From Janthinobacterium sp. 61 (GTDB taxonomy: Bacteria; Pseudomonadota; Gammaproteobacteria; Burkholderiales; Burkholderiaceae_D), in the NCBI RefSeq assembly GCF_002846335.1, contig NZ_PJMQ01000001.1, forward strand, positions 4,712,001-4,776,000: 64,000 bases of DNA, in the 5' to 3' direction. Shown here piece after piece: positions 7,722 through 18,037 of this stretch (position 1 is the first letter of the stretch; the number at the start of each line of letters is the position of its first letter). The notes under the pieces are model-generated. The model ran no database searches and was not told the DNA's origin. It was given only the letters and a program-made list of their open reading frames with translations. A program made the translations under genes and the position numbers.

Positions 7722-9701
7722 TTGATTCCCCCACTGAAATGGATTGCCGGCACGATGCTGTGTGTTGCATCGGCCTTGTCTCCCCTGGCCGCCCTGGCCC
7801 AGGTGCCAGCCACCGTCTCTCCTGCCGCACCGGACACGCGCAGCGAGGACGATGCCTTCCTGCTGCTGCGCGACGCCGCGCGCAAGGATGACGCCGAAAA
7901 AGCCGACTTTTATGCGGGTCGCCTGACGAATTACCAGATTCCATCGTATGTTGACTATTATCGGCTGAAACCGCGCATCAAACTGCTGACCGAGGCGCAA
8001 TTTCGCGATTACCTGAACCGCTACAAGGGCAGTGCCATCGCCGACCGTTTCCGCAACGACTGGCTGCTGGAGCTGGGCCGCAAGCGTGACTGGGTCGTGT
8101 TTGACGAGCAATACCCGCAATTCGCCCTCGATGATGACACCCAGCTCAAGTGCTATGCGCTGATGTCGCGCGCCGCCAAGGGGCAGAACGTGGCGCCCGA
8201 GGCGCGCAACCTGCTCGTGTCGCCGCCCGGCTATGGCGAAGCGTGCGGCAGCCTGATCGCCATGTTGGCGCAAAATGGTCAATTCGACACGAATGACCTA
8301 TGGGCGCAGATACGCCTGGCGGGCCAGACGAATGCCACGGGCCCCGCGCGCCGCATCGCGCTGCTGCTGGGTGCGTCCGACGCGAAGATGGCGCAAGCCA
8401 TCGATTTACCGGCGCTGATGCTGGCCAAGGGACCGGGACCCAGCCGCGCCGACCATGAAATGTACCTGGTGGCCGTCGGCCGCATGGCGAAAAGCACCCT
8501 GAAACTGGGCGTGGTGGCGCTGCAAAAAGCCAGTGGGCAGCTGACGCCGCAGGAGCAGGCCATCGGCTGGGCCAACCTGGCCTTGCAGGCATCGTATTCG
8601 CTGGCGCCGGAAGCGTTTGAATATTGGCAAAAATCCAATGGCGCACCATTGACCCTGGAGCAGATGCAGTGGAAAACGCGCATAGCCCTGCGCGAAGGCA
8701 GCTGGCCCGTGGTGAAGTCGTCCATCCAGGCCATGCCCGCCTCCCTGCGCACGGACCCCACCTGGGTCTACTGGCTGGCGCGCGCACAGCAGGCTGAAAC
8801 CCCGGGCCGCCCGAATACCCAGGCCGATACCCTGTACCGCACGATTGCCGACCAGTCGAATTTCTATGGCTTGCTGGCCAACGAAGAACTGGGCAACCAT
8901 TTGGTCTTGCCGCCACCGGGCCAGCCCGTCACGCCGGCGGAAATCGCCGCCATGGCCGCCAATCCGGGCTTGCAGCGGGCGCTGAAATTTTTCAACATGC
9001 GCTTGCGCTTCGAAGGCACGCGCGAGTGGAATTGGGAATTGCGTTCGATGACGGATCGCCAGCATCTGGCGGCCGCGGAATTTGCGCGCCAGAACAATGT
9101 GCTCGACCGCATGGTCAATACCTCGGACCGCACGCGCCTGGAAGTCGATTACACGCAGCGCTACCCGACGCCGCACGACGACGTCATGCATCCGGCCACG
9201 CAAACCCTGGGCCTGGATAAAGCCTGGGTGTATGGCTTGATTCGCCAGGAATCGCGCTTCATCATGGATGCGCAGTCTCATGTGGGCGCGTCCGGCCTGA
9301 TGCAGGTGATGCCGTCGACGGCCCGCTATGTCGCCAAGAAGATCGGCCTCACCGATTTCGTCACGGAAACATTGAGCGATGTGCGCACCAACGTCTTGCT
9401 GGGGACGAATTACCTGAACATGGTGCTCGGTGGCCTCGATGGTTCGCAAGTGCTGGCCAGCGCCGCCTACAACGCGGGACCGGGGCGCTTGCGCATCTGG
9501 CGCGCCACCATGACGCGTCCGCTGGAAGGGGCCGTCTTCGCCGAAACGATACCGTATACGGAAACGCGCGGCTACGTGAAAAACGTGATGGCCAACGCCA
9601 CCTATTACGCGGCCCTGTTCGAGAAGCGCCCGCAATCGCTGAAAGCACGCCTGGGTACCGTGGGGCCGAAAAACAGCGCCATCGCGGCCGATTTGCCTTG
9701 A
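7722..9701 (+). CDS. Soluble lytic murein transglycosylase (Slt70 type)
   Basis: Periplasmic enzyme that cuts the glycan backbone of peptidoglycan to 1,6-anhydromuropeptides. At 659 residues it has the Slt70 layout: signal peptide (KWIAGTMLCVASALSPLAALAQ), a long alpha-helical superhelix, then the catalytic domain with IRQESRF (Glu510 catalytic), GLMQVMPSTA and AYNAGPGR. The chosen start is a TTG, because it gives the signal peptide its charged N-terminus; the first ATG (7755) would leave no positive charge. The gap to divergent ygfA is so short that its promoter must overlap that gene. Confidence 0.92.
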   Translation: MIPPLKWIAGTMLCVASALSPLAALAQVPATVSPAAPDTRSEDDAFLLLRDAARKDDAEKADFYAGRLTNYQIPSYVDYYRLKPRIKLLTEAQFRDYLNRYKGSAIADRFRNDWLLELGRKRDWVVFDEQYPQFALDDDTQLKCYALMSRAAKGQNVAPEARNLLVSPPGYGEACGSLIAMLAQNGQFDTNDLWAQIRLAGQTNATGPARRIALLLGASDAKMAQAIDLPALMLAKGPGPSRADHEMYLVAVGRMAKSTLKLGVVALQKASGQLTPQEQAIGWANLALQASYSLAPEAFEYWQKSNGAPLTLEQMQWKTRIALREGSWPVVKSSIQAMPASLRTDPTWVYWLARAQQAETPGRPNTQADTLYRTIADQSNFYGLLANEELGNHLVLPPPGQPVTPAEIAAMAANPGLQRALKFFNMRLRFEGTREWNWELRSMTDRQHLAAAEFARQNNVLDRMVNTSDRTRLEVDYTQRYPTPHDDVMHPATQTLGLDKAWVYGLIRQESRFIMDAQSHVGASGLMQVMPSTARYVAKKIGLTDFVTETLSDVRTNVLLGTNYLNMVLGGLDGSQVLASAAYNAGPGRLRIWRATMTRPLEGAVFAETIPYTETRGYVKNVMANATYYAALFEKRPQSLKARLGTVGPKNSAIAADLP

Positions 9702-9723
9702 ACCATACCTTTGATACCCGACC

Positions 9724-10440
9724 ATGCAAACGACTATCCTTGACCCCAGCCTGACGCAAACCCTGGCCGCCGCGCGCGAACCGGGCCTGACCCTCATCAT
9801 CGGCAACAAGAATTACTCATCGTGGTCGATGCGCCCGTGGGTGGCCATGACAGCCTTCGGCATCCCGTTCCAGGAAGTGCGCGTGCTGCTCGACCAAAGC
9901 GACACGGCCACTAAAATCGCCGAATATTCGGCCTGCGGCCGGGTGCCCGTGCTGCTGGCGGGAGAAATAACCATCTGGGACAGCCTCGCCATCTGCGAAT
10001 ACCTGGCCGAGCAGTTTCCTGACAAACACATGTGGCCGCAAGACGTGGCCGCGCGCGCCATGGCGCGTTGTGTCTGCGCGGAAATGCATTCCGGCTTTGC
10101 CGGCTTGCGTACGGATATGTCGATGAATATCAAGGCCAAGTTGCCGGGCCGGGGCCGCACGGCTGCCGCGCAGGCGGACATAGGCCGCATCAGCGAAATC
10201 TGGGAAGAGTGTTTGTCGCGCTTTGGCCACCACCAGTTCCTGTTTGGTGAGTTTTCCATCGCTGATGCGTATTTCGCCCCCGTCGTCATGCGTTTCCGCA
10301 CCTATGGCGTGAGCCTGGCGCCGGCCCTGAACGCGTATTGCGAGCGCGTGCAGGCGCACCCGGCCGTGGCGCGCTGGATCACGGAAGCGCTGGCGGAGAC
10401 GGAAGTGGCTGCCAAGCACGACGCGGAATTACCTGATTAA
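9724..10440 (+). CDS. Glutathione S-transferase family protein
   Basis: A 238-residue cytoplasmic protein with the two GST parts: an N-terminal thioredoxin-like domain (LIIGNKNYSSWSMRPW, then ACGRVPVLLAGEITIWDSLAI with the cis-Pro and the glutathione-contacting DS) and a helical C-terminal domain with FGEFSIADAYFAP. The SSWS stretch near residue 32 is where the catalytic serine or cysteine of this group lies. It follows slt by 22 bp and precedes cca by 12 bp, so the three may share a transcript, though no functional link is evident. The substrate is unknown. Confidence 0.87.
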   Translation: MQTTILDPSLTQTLAAAREPGLTLIIGNKNYSSWSMRPWVAMTAFGIPFQEVRVLLDQSDTATKIAEYSACGRVPVLLAGEITIWDSLAICEYLAEQFPDKHMWPQDVAARAMARCVCAEMHSGFAGLRTDMSMNIKAKLPGRGRTAAAQADIGRISEIWEECLSRFGHHQFLFGEFSIADAYFAPVVMRFRTYGVSLAPALNAYCERVQAHPAVARWITEALAETEVAAKHDAELPD

Positions 10441-10452
10441 GAAAAGAGTGTT

Positions 10453-11550
10453 ATGAAGATTTACACGGTCGGTGGTGCGGTGCGCGACCAACTGCTGGGC
10501 TTGCCCGTGAAAGACCACGATCACGTCGTCGTGGGCGCGACGCCCGACGACATGCTGCGCCAGGGCTTCCGGCCTGTCGGCAAGGATTTTCCCGTGTTTT
10601 TGCACCCGAAGACGCAGGAAGAATACGCGCTGGCCCGCACGGAACGCAAGACGGCACCCGGCTACCGGGGCTTTGTCTTCCACACGGCGCCCGACGTCAC
10701 GCTGGAAGAAGACCTGGTGCGGCGCGATCTCACCATCAACGCCATCGCCCGGGCCGAAGATGGCAGCCTGACCGACCCGTTCGGCGGCATCGAGGATATT
10801 CGCAACAAGATCTTCCGCCACGTCTCCGATGCGTTCGGCGAAGACCCCGTGCGCATCTTGCGCCTGGCCCGCTTTGCCGCACGTTTTGACGCTTTCACCG
10901 TGGCACCGGCCACCATGGCCCTGATGCGCCGGATGGTGGCGGATGGCGAAGTCGATGCCCTGGTGGCCGAGCGCGTCTGGCAGGAAGTGGCCAAGGGGCT
11001 GATGGAAAGCCATCCTTCGCGCATGCTGACGGTGTTGCACGAGTGCGGCGCGCTGGCGCGCATCATGGGGGAAATTCAGCTCAGCGAACGCTTGCTGCAG
11101 GTCATCGACCATGCCGCTGCGCAAGGTCATGAATTGCCCGTGCGCTTCGCCGCCTTGATGCTGCATGTGAGTAAGGATGCCATCGAGCAACTGAGCGAGC
11201 GCCTGCGCGTGCCCAACGAGTGCCGCGAGCTGGCTGTCATGGCGGCGCGCGAGCTGGACAATATCAACGGCGCGCTGAACTTGACCGCCGAAGCCGTGGT
11301 GAGCATGTGCGAACGCTGCGATGGCTTGCGCAAGCCGCAGCGCTTTGCGCAGATGCTGCAGGCCGTGGCGTGCGATGGGCTGGTCGCGGGCGATTTTGCG
11401 CCGGCGGCACGGCTGCAGGGCGGGCTGGACGCGGCGCGCGCCGTGAATGCGGGCGCTTTGGCGCAGGGCTGCGTGGAGCCGAAACGCATCCCCGAAGTCA
11501 TCCATGCGGCGCGGGTGGCGGCCGTGCAAGCATTCCTGGCTCAGGCTTGA
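10453..11550 (+). CDS. cca: CCA tRNA nucleotidyltransferase without an HD active site
   Basis: Adds or repairs the 3' CCA of tRNAs without a template. The head and neck are intact: VGGAVRDQLLG, the metal ligands Asp21 and Asp23 (KDHDHVVVG), RRDLTINAIA and EDPVRILRLARFAARF. At 365 residues it is shorter than the ~410 of enterobacterial Cca. Where that protein has its HD phosphohydrolase motif and a histidine-rich metal segment, this one reads RFAALMLHVSKDAIEQL and joins straight to ERLRVPNE, so the HD residues and about 20 residues are missing. Expect CCA addition, but no phosphatase or cyclic phosphodiesterase activity from this domain. Confidence 0.93.
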   Translation: MKIYTVGGAVRDQLLGLPVKDHDHVVVGATPDDMLRQGFRPVGKDFPVFLHPKTQEEYALARTERKTAPGYRGFVFHTAPDVTLEEDLVRRDLTINAIARAEDGSLTDPFGGIEDIRNKIFRHVSDAFGEDPVRILRLARFAARFDAFTVAPATMALMRRMVADGEVDALVAERVWQEVAKGLMESHPSRMLTVLHECGALARIMGEIQLSERLLQVIDHAAAQGHELPVRFAALMLHVSKDAIEQLSERLRVPNECRELAVMAARELDNINGALNLTAEAVVSMCERCDGLRKPQRFAQMLQAVACDGLVAGDFAPAARLQGGLDAARAVNAGALAQGCVEPKRIPEVIHAARVAAVQAFLAQA

Positions 11551-11636
11551 ACGGTGGGAATAGGCTACAATGGCGCCATAATGTTGCACTGCACAATATC
11601 GGCCTGACGTGCCGCAGCACCGCCCCAGGAGTCGTC

Positions 11637-12341
11637 GTGACCTTACCCAAGTTATTTCAAAATCCGTTTCGCCGCTGGCTCAGTCGTAGCGGCGGCGGGC
11701 GTCCGACCGTGCTGGTCAAGCAGTTGCATGAGCGTGACCGGCGCCGCATGATGAAGCATTTCCTGTCGCTCGAAAAAAGCGACCGTTTGCTGCGCTTCGG
11801 CAGCGCCTTGCCCGATGAACTGGTGGCGCAGTACGTGCAGAAGATGGATTTCTCGCGCGACATGATTTATGGCGTCTACAACAGCCTGTTCAAGCTGGTG
11901 GGCGTGGGCCATCTGGCGTTCGCGCCGAAGGACAAGTCGCCGGCGAAAAGTGTCGTGACGGATAAGGAGCAGGTGGCCGAGTTTGGCGTGTCCGTGTCGA
12001 AATCCATGCGCGGCATGGGCGTCGGCTCGAAACTGTTCGAACGGGCGGCGATTCACTGCCGTAACAACGATGTCGATACCCTGTACATGCATTGTTTGTC
12101 GTCAAACAAGACGATGATGCATATCGCCAAGAAGGCAGGCATGGAAATCCAGCGCGACTATGGCGAAGCTGATGCTTATTTGAAACTATTGCCGCCGAAC
12201 CCGACCAGCATGCTGCAGGAAGCCGTGCAGGAGCAGTTTGCCATGTTCGACTACACGTTCAAGGCGAACGCGCGCGCCGCATTCAAACTGTGGGATCGCT
12301 TGCCAGGACGCAAGAAGAAGCCCGAGCCACCATCACAGTAA
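11637..12341 (+). CDS. GNAT family N-acetyltransferase
   Basis: A 234-residue cytoplasmic protein with a GNAT core: VGVGHLAFAP (beta strand), EFGVSVSKSMRGMGVGSKLFERA with the acetyl-CoA loop (RGMGVG), then LYMHCLSSNKTMMHIAKKAGM. The GTG at 11637 is chosen because AGGAG lies five bases upstream; the reading frame continues upstream into cca but without a better start. The last 9 bases overlap the convergent Lrp-type gene. A C-terminal basic tail (PGRKKKPEPP) follows the domain. The substrate is unknown. Confidence 0.82.
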   Translation: MTLPKLFQNPFRRWLSRSGGGRPTVLVKQLHERDRRRMMKHFLSLEKSDRLLRFGSALPDELVAQYVQKMDFSRDMIYGVYNSLFKLVGVGHLAFAPKDKSPAKSVVTDKEQVAEFGVSVSKSMRGMGVGSKLFERAAIHCRNNDVDTLYMHCLSSNKTMMHIAKKAGMEIQRDYGEADAYLKLLPPNPTSMLQEAVQEQFAMFDYTFKANARAAFKLWDRLPGRKKKPEPPSQ

Positions 12342-12857
12342 GGGCAGGGCCGTCGTATCCTTGATGCGCTGCAAGGCAAAGCTCGATTTCACGTCCAGCA
12401 CGGCCGGGTGGCGCAGCAATGTCGCCATCATGAAGCGCGAAAAGTGCTCCATGTCTTCCACGTGCACGCGCAGCAGATAATCCATTTCCCCCGTCATCGC
12501 ATAGCAAGCCACGACTTCGGGCCAATGCGCGACGGCCACGGCGAAGTCGGCGCGCGGCGAGGTATTCGTCACCAGGTTGGGCGCCAGTACCCTTGCCGTG
12601 CTGTGGGCGGTGGCGTCGCTGTGCTTTTCCAGCCGCACATTCACATAGGCCAGCAAGCCCAGGCCGATCTTTTCCGGGTCCAGCAGGGCCACGTACTGGC
12701 GGATGACGCCCGCTTCTTCCAGCCGTTTGACGCGGCGCAAGCATGGCGACGGCGACAGGCTGACCTGTTCGGCCACGTCCTGATTGGACAGGCGGCCATC
12801 GGCCTGCAGGACGGCAAGGATCTTGCGGTCCGTTTTATCCAGCGTAATTTTGCTCAT
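12333..12857 (-). CDS. Lrp/AsnC family transcriptional regulator
   Basis: A 174-residue DNA-binding protein with an N-terminal winged HTH (LDKTDRKILAVLQADGRLSN, then VSLSPSPCLRRVKRLEEAGV) and a C-terminal RAM ligand-binding domain (AVAHWPEVVACYAMTGEMDY) of the feast/famine type. GGAGG six bases before the ATG at 12857 fixes the start. It is divergent from hppD, and the gap holds three palindromes. By analogy with Lrp-type regulators next to amino acid catabolic genes, it probably responds to an aromatic amino acid and controls hppD and itself. That is inference. Confidence 0.92.
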   Translation of the reverse strand: MSKITLDKTDRKILAVLQADGRLSNQDVAEQVSLSPSPCLRRVKRLEEAGVIRQYVALLDPEKIGLGLLAYVNVRLEKHSDATAHSTARVLAPNLVTNTSPRADFAVAVAHWPEVVACYAMTGEMDYLLRVHVEDMEHFSRFMMATLLRHPAVLDVKSSFALQRIKDTTALPLL

Positions 12858-12882
12858 GCTTCCTCCGGTGGTTCTCGTTTCA

Positions 12883-12956
12883 CGCAATATTATTGCGCAA
12901 ATCATGATTGTTCGGGAGATCTTTGGCATTTAATGCCCGTGACCCACGCCTATACT
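12883..12956. promoter_or_regulatory. Palindrome cluster and hppD promoter in the lrp-hppD gap
   Basis: Three inverted repeats: CGCAATA-T-TATTGCG (12883-12897), AATCATGATT (12900-12909) and GGCATT-T-AATGCC (12925-12937). A TATACT -10 box follows at 12951-12956, with the predicted start about 20 bases before the hppD ATG. The third palindrome falls where the -35 would be. They are candidate operators for the divergent Lrp-type regulator. Confidence 0.55.
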
Positions 12957-12982
12957 GTGCGCTACTTCTTGGAGGAGACATC

Positions 12983-14110
<1,128 letters not shown>

Positions 14111-14317
14111 TGTTGCTTTGTAATAAGTAGTAGTAGAAATAGTAGCAAAAAGGCAGCGACGCGGGAGTGCAGTGCAGCAAAGAACTGCGCGCATTCCTGT
14201 GGTAGTCTACGACAAACAAGTCATTTTTCCGCACCGGCATTGCTCACAAAGCGCGGCCGGTACGTGTGAGTTCAACCGACTTTGCACGCGTAGCACAGAG
14301 AACAATGGAGACAAGTA

Positions 14318-17300
14318 ATGAATGCACCAATCAAGGGCTCGAGTCTTGAGCCGGGCGCGCACGCGTCCGAGATTTCCCTGAACGACAAATACACGCTGGA
14401 GCGTGGACGCGCCTTCATGACGGGCACGCAAGCGCTGATCCGCCTGCCCATGCTGCAGCGCGAGCGCGACCTCAAGGCTGGCCTGAACACGGCCGGCTAT
14501 ATCACCGGTTACCGCGGTTCGCCTGTGACGTCCGTCGACATGACGGCGATCAAGGCCAAGAAATACCTCGATGAACACCACGTCAAATTCCACCCGGGCC
14601 TGAACGAAGACCTGGCCGCCACGGCTGTCTGGGGCACGCAGCAAACGAATCTGTTCGAAGACGCGAAATACGACGGCGTCTTCGGCATGTGGTACGGCAA
14701 GGGCCCTGGCGTCGACCGCTGCGGCGACGTGTTCAAGCACGCCAATAACGCCGGTTCCGCCAAGCACGGCGGCGTGCTGGTGCTGGCCGGCGACGACCAT
14801 GCGGCCAAATCCTCGTCCACCGCGCACCAGTCCGACCATATCCTGAACGCCTGCGGCATCCCCGTGCTGTACCCGTCGTCGGTGCAGGAATACATCGACT
14901 ACGGCTTGCATGCCTGGGCCATGAGCCGCTACACGGGCCTGTGGGTATCGATGAAATGCGTGACCGACATCATCGAGTCGGGCGCCGCCGTCGATTTCGA
15001 CCCGGACCGCGTGCAGATCGTGTTACCGACCGACTTCGAAATGCCGGCAGGTGGCCTGAACATCCGCTGGCCCGACACGGTGCTGGAACAAGAAGTGCGC
15101 ATGAACAGCTACAAATGGTATGCGGCGCTGGCGTATGCGCGTGCCAACAAGCTCAATAAAATCATCTGGGACAGCCCGAAGGCGCGCATCGGCATCATCA
15201 CGGCCGGCAAATCCTACCTGGACACGCGCCAGGCGCTGGCCGACCTGGGCATCGACGAGCAGACGGCGTCCGACATCGGCATCCGCCTGTACAAGATCGG
15301 CATGACCTGGCCGCTGGAAGCGGACGGCGTGCACGAATTCGCCAAGGGTCTCGATGAAATCCTCGTGGTGGAAGAAAAGCGCCAAATCCTTGAATACGCG
15401 CTGAAGGAAGAACTGTACAACCTGAAGGATGGCGAGCGTCCGCGCGTGGTCGGCAAGTTCGACGACACGGGCGAATGGAGCAACCAGAAGGGCACGGGAC
15501 ACGGCGACTGGCTGCTGCCGGCCACGTATGAGCTGAACCCGGCCATGATCGCCCGCGCGATTGCCAGCCGCATTTCGCGCTACTACGCCGGGCATCCCGT
15601 CGAGCAGCGCGTGAAGGAACGCATCGCCTACCTGGAAGCCAAAGAGAATGTGCTGAAAGCGATCAGCGCGAAACCCGATCCGCAGAAAGACCGCACGCCG
15701 TTCTTCTGCTCCGGCTGCCCGCACAATACCTCGACCAAGGTACCGGAAGGCTCGCGCGCGCTGGCCGGCATCGGCTGCCATTACATGGTGCTGTGGATGG
15801 ACCGCGAGACGTCGACGTTTACCCATATGGGCGCCGAAGGCGTCACCTGGGTGGGGCAGGCGCCGTTCACGAATGAAAAGCACGTGTTTACCAACCTCGG
15901 TGACGGCACGTATTTCCACTCGGGCATCCTGGCCATCCGCGCCGCCGTCTCGGCCAAGGTGAACATCACCTACAAGATTCTGTTCAACGATGCGGTAGCG
16001 ATGACGGGCGGCCAGGAATTCGACGGCCCTCTGTCTCCGGCCATCATTTCGCGCCAGATCGCCGCCGAAGGCGTCGGTCCCATCATCGTTGTCACGGACG
16101 AACCGGAAAAGTACCCGGACGATTACGCCTGGGCCGAAGGCGTCACCGTGCGCCACCGTTCGGAACTGATGGACGTGCAGCGCGAACTGCGCGACATGCC
16201 CGGCGTGTCTGCCATGATTTACGACCAGACCTGTGCCTCGGAAAAACGCCGCCGCCGGAAACGCAATGAGTATCCGGACCCGGCCAAGCGCGCCGTCATC
16301 AACGAAGCCGTCTGCGAAGGCTGCGGCGACTGCTCCGTGCAATCGAACTGCCTGTCGGTGGAACCGCTGGAAACGGAACTGGGGCGCAAGCGCCAGATCA
16401 ACCAGTCGTCCTGCAACAAGGATTTCTCGTGCACGACGGGCTTCTGCCCAAGTTTTGTCACGGTGGAAGGCGGCGGCTTGAAGAAGCCGAAGAAGGCGGC
16501 TGGCGCCGACAAGGATGCACCGGCGGTGCCGGCCTTGCCGACACCAGTCATTCCCTCGACGGCGGAACCATTCGGCATTTTAGTGACCGGCATCGGCGGC
16601 ACGGGCGTGGTCACCGTCGGCCAGATCCTGGCCATGGCGGCCCACGTGGAAGGCAAGGGCTGTTCCGTGCTGGACATGAGCGGCCTGGCGCAAAAAGGCG
16701 GCCCCGTGATGTCGCACGTGCGCCTGGCCGACCGCCAGGAAGACATCCACTCGACGCGCGTCGGCACCGGTGCGGCCGATCTCGTGATCGGCTGCGACCT
16801 GATCGTCACGGCCAGCCGCGATGCCCTGTCGCGCATGGGAGAAGGACGCAGCTGGGCCATGATCAACTCGACCAGCTCGTCGACGGCCGCCTTCGTGAAA
16901 AACCCGGACTGGCAATTCCCAGGCGCTTCCGCGCGCATGGAAATCGAAAAGGCCTGCGGCAGCGACCACGTGGACTTCATTGATGCGGGCCAGATCGCCA
17001 CGGCGCTGATGGGCGACTCCATCGCGACGAACATGTTCATGCTCGGTTATGCCTGGCAAAAGGGCAAGGTACCGCTCACCGAAGCGTCCATCATGAAGGC
17101 CATCGACTTGAACAACGTCTCGGTGGCGTTCAACAAGGCCGCCTTCAACTGGGGCCGCGCGGGCGCCCACGATACGGCCAGCCTGGTGCGCATGACAACC
17201 CCCGCCAAGGTGGTGGAATTCAAGCGCATTGACACGCTCGACGATGTGATCGAAAAGCGCGTGGCCCTGTTGACTGCCTACCAGGACCGCGCGTATGCGC

Positions 17301-17914
17301 AGCAGTACCTGGACTTCGTCGGCCAGGTGCGCGCCGCCGAAAGCGCCCTGAATGGCCCGCATCTGCGCCTGACGGAAGCCGTGGCCCGCTACTTCTACAA
17401 GCTGATGGCTTACAAGGATGAGTACGAAGTGGCGCGCCTGTACACGGACGGCGCCTTCCAGGCGAAGATCGCCGCCATGTTCGAAGGCGACATCAAGCTC
17501 AAGTTCCACCTGGCGCCGCCGATCATGGCGAAAACGGATGCCCAGGGCCATCTGATCAAGAAGGAATATGGCCCGTGGATGCTGAAGGCGTTCGGCGTGC
17601 TGGCCAAGTTCAAGGGCTTGCGCGGCACGGCCTTCGACGTGTTCGGCCATACGGCCGAGCGCAAGATGGAACGCGCGCTGATCGCCGAATACCGCGCGAC
17701 GGTGGGTGGCTTGCTGCCGAAACTGACGACGGCCAAGCTGGCGCAAGCCGTGGCCATTGCCAGCATCCCGGAAGACATCCGCGGCTATGGCCATGTGAAG
17801 GAGCGTCATTTGAAGGCGGCGAAAGAGAAGGAAGCGAGTCTGCTGATCGCCTTCAACGCGCCGACGCCGCTGCCGCCCGTCGTGGCAGCGCCCGTGGCGG
17901 CCACCGTGGCGTGA
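14318..17914 (+). CDS. Indolepyruvate ferredoxin oxidoreductase, fused alpha/beta subunits
   Basis: Thiamine-diphosphate enzyme that oxidatively decarboxylates aryl-pyruvates (from Trp, Phe, Tyr) to aryl-acetyl-CoA, passing electrons to an iron-sulfur carrier. The 1198-residue chain fuses the archaeal-type IorA and IorB. It has an N-terminal pyrimidine-binding half (YRGSPVTSVD), a ThDP half (FCSGCPHNTS, GIGCHYM), a cysteine-rich segment CEGCGDCSVQSNC followed by SCNKDFSCTTGFCP for Fe-S clusters, and after an Ala/Pro linker the gamma-type domain GILVTGIGGTGVVTVGQILA. GGAG is ten bases before the ATG. The downstream terminator closes the unit. Confidence 0.93.
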   Translation: MNAPIKGSSLEPGAHASEISLNDKYTLERGRAFMTGTQALIRLPMLQRERDLKAGLNTAGYITGYRGSPVTSVDMTAIKAKKYLDEHHVKFHPGLNEDLAATAVWGTQQTNLFEDAKYDGVFGMWYGKGPGVDRCGDVFKHANNAGSAKHGGVLVLAGDDHAAKSSSTAHQSDHILNACGIPVLYPSSVQEYIDYGLHAWAMSRYTGLWVSMKCVTDIIESGAAVDFDPDRVQIVLPTDFEMPAGGLNIRWPDTVLEQEVRMNSYKWYAALAYARANKLNKIIWDSPKARIGIITAGKSYLDTRQALADLGIDEQTASDIGIRLYKIGMTWPLEADGVHEFAKGLDEILVVEEKRQILEYALKEELYNLKDGERPRVVGKFDDTGEWSNQKGTGHGDWLLPATYELNPAMIARAIASRISRYYAGHPVEQRVKERIAYLEAKENVLKAISAKPDPQKDRTPFFCSGCPHNTSTKVPEGSRALAGIGCHYMVLWMDRETSTFTHMGAEGVTWVGQAPFTNEKHVFTNLGDGTYFHSGILAIRAAVSAKVNITYKILFNDAVAMTGGQEFDGPLSPAIISRQIAAEGVGPIIVVTDEPEKYPDDYAWAEGVTVRHRSELMDVQRELRDMPGVSAMIYDQTCASEKRRRRKRNEYPDPAKRAVINEAVCEGCGDCSVQSNCLSVEPLETELGRKRQINQSSCNKDFSCTTGFCPSFVTVEGGGLKKPKKAAGADKDAPAVPALPTPVIPSTAEPFGILVTGIGGTGVVTVGQILAMAAHVEGKGCSVLDMSGLAQKGGPVMSHVRLADRQEDIHSTRVGTGAADLVIGCDLIVTASRDALSRMGEGRSWAMINSTSSSTAAFVKNPDWQFPGASARMEIEKACGSDHVDFIDAGQIATALMGDSIATNMFMLGYAWQKGKVPLTEASIMKAIDLNNVSVAFNKAAFNWGRAGAHDTASLVRMTTPAKVVEFKRIDTLDDVIEKRVALLTAYQDRAYAQQYLDFVGQVRAAESALNGPHLRLTEAVARYFYKLMAYKDEYEVARLYTDGAFQAKIAAMFEGDIKLKFHLAPPIMAKTDAQGHLIKKEYGPWMLKAFGVLAKFKGLRGTAFDVFGHTAERKMERALIAEYRATVGGLLPKLTTAKLAQAVAIASIPEDIRGYGHVKERHLKAAKEKEASLLIAFNAPTPLPPVVAAPVAATVA

Positions 17915-17937
17915 TGGGGTGAACTTTACGCTGTAAT

Positions 17938-17965
17938 AATGGCGCCTGCGGGCGCCATTTTTTTG
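17938..17965 (+). terminator. Intrinsic terminator after the indolepyruvate oxidoreductase gene
   Basis: Perfect stem ATGGCGCC / GGCGCCAT with a TGCG loop, running into seven or more T. Confidence 0.93.
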
Positions 17966-18037
17966 TGTCAAAGAAAACAACGCCTGTTTGTAAAACGCAT
18001 TATAATTTTTCGATAATTTCTTTCTGGAAAGTTTGTC

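Noticed and set aside
7722..7754. ATG at 7755 as the start of the lytic transglycosylase
   Set aside because: It would remove the charged N-terminus of the signal peptide; the upstream TTG gives a normal one.
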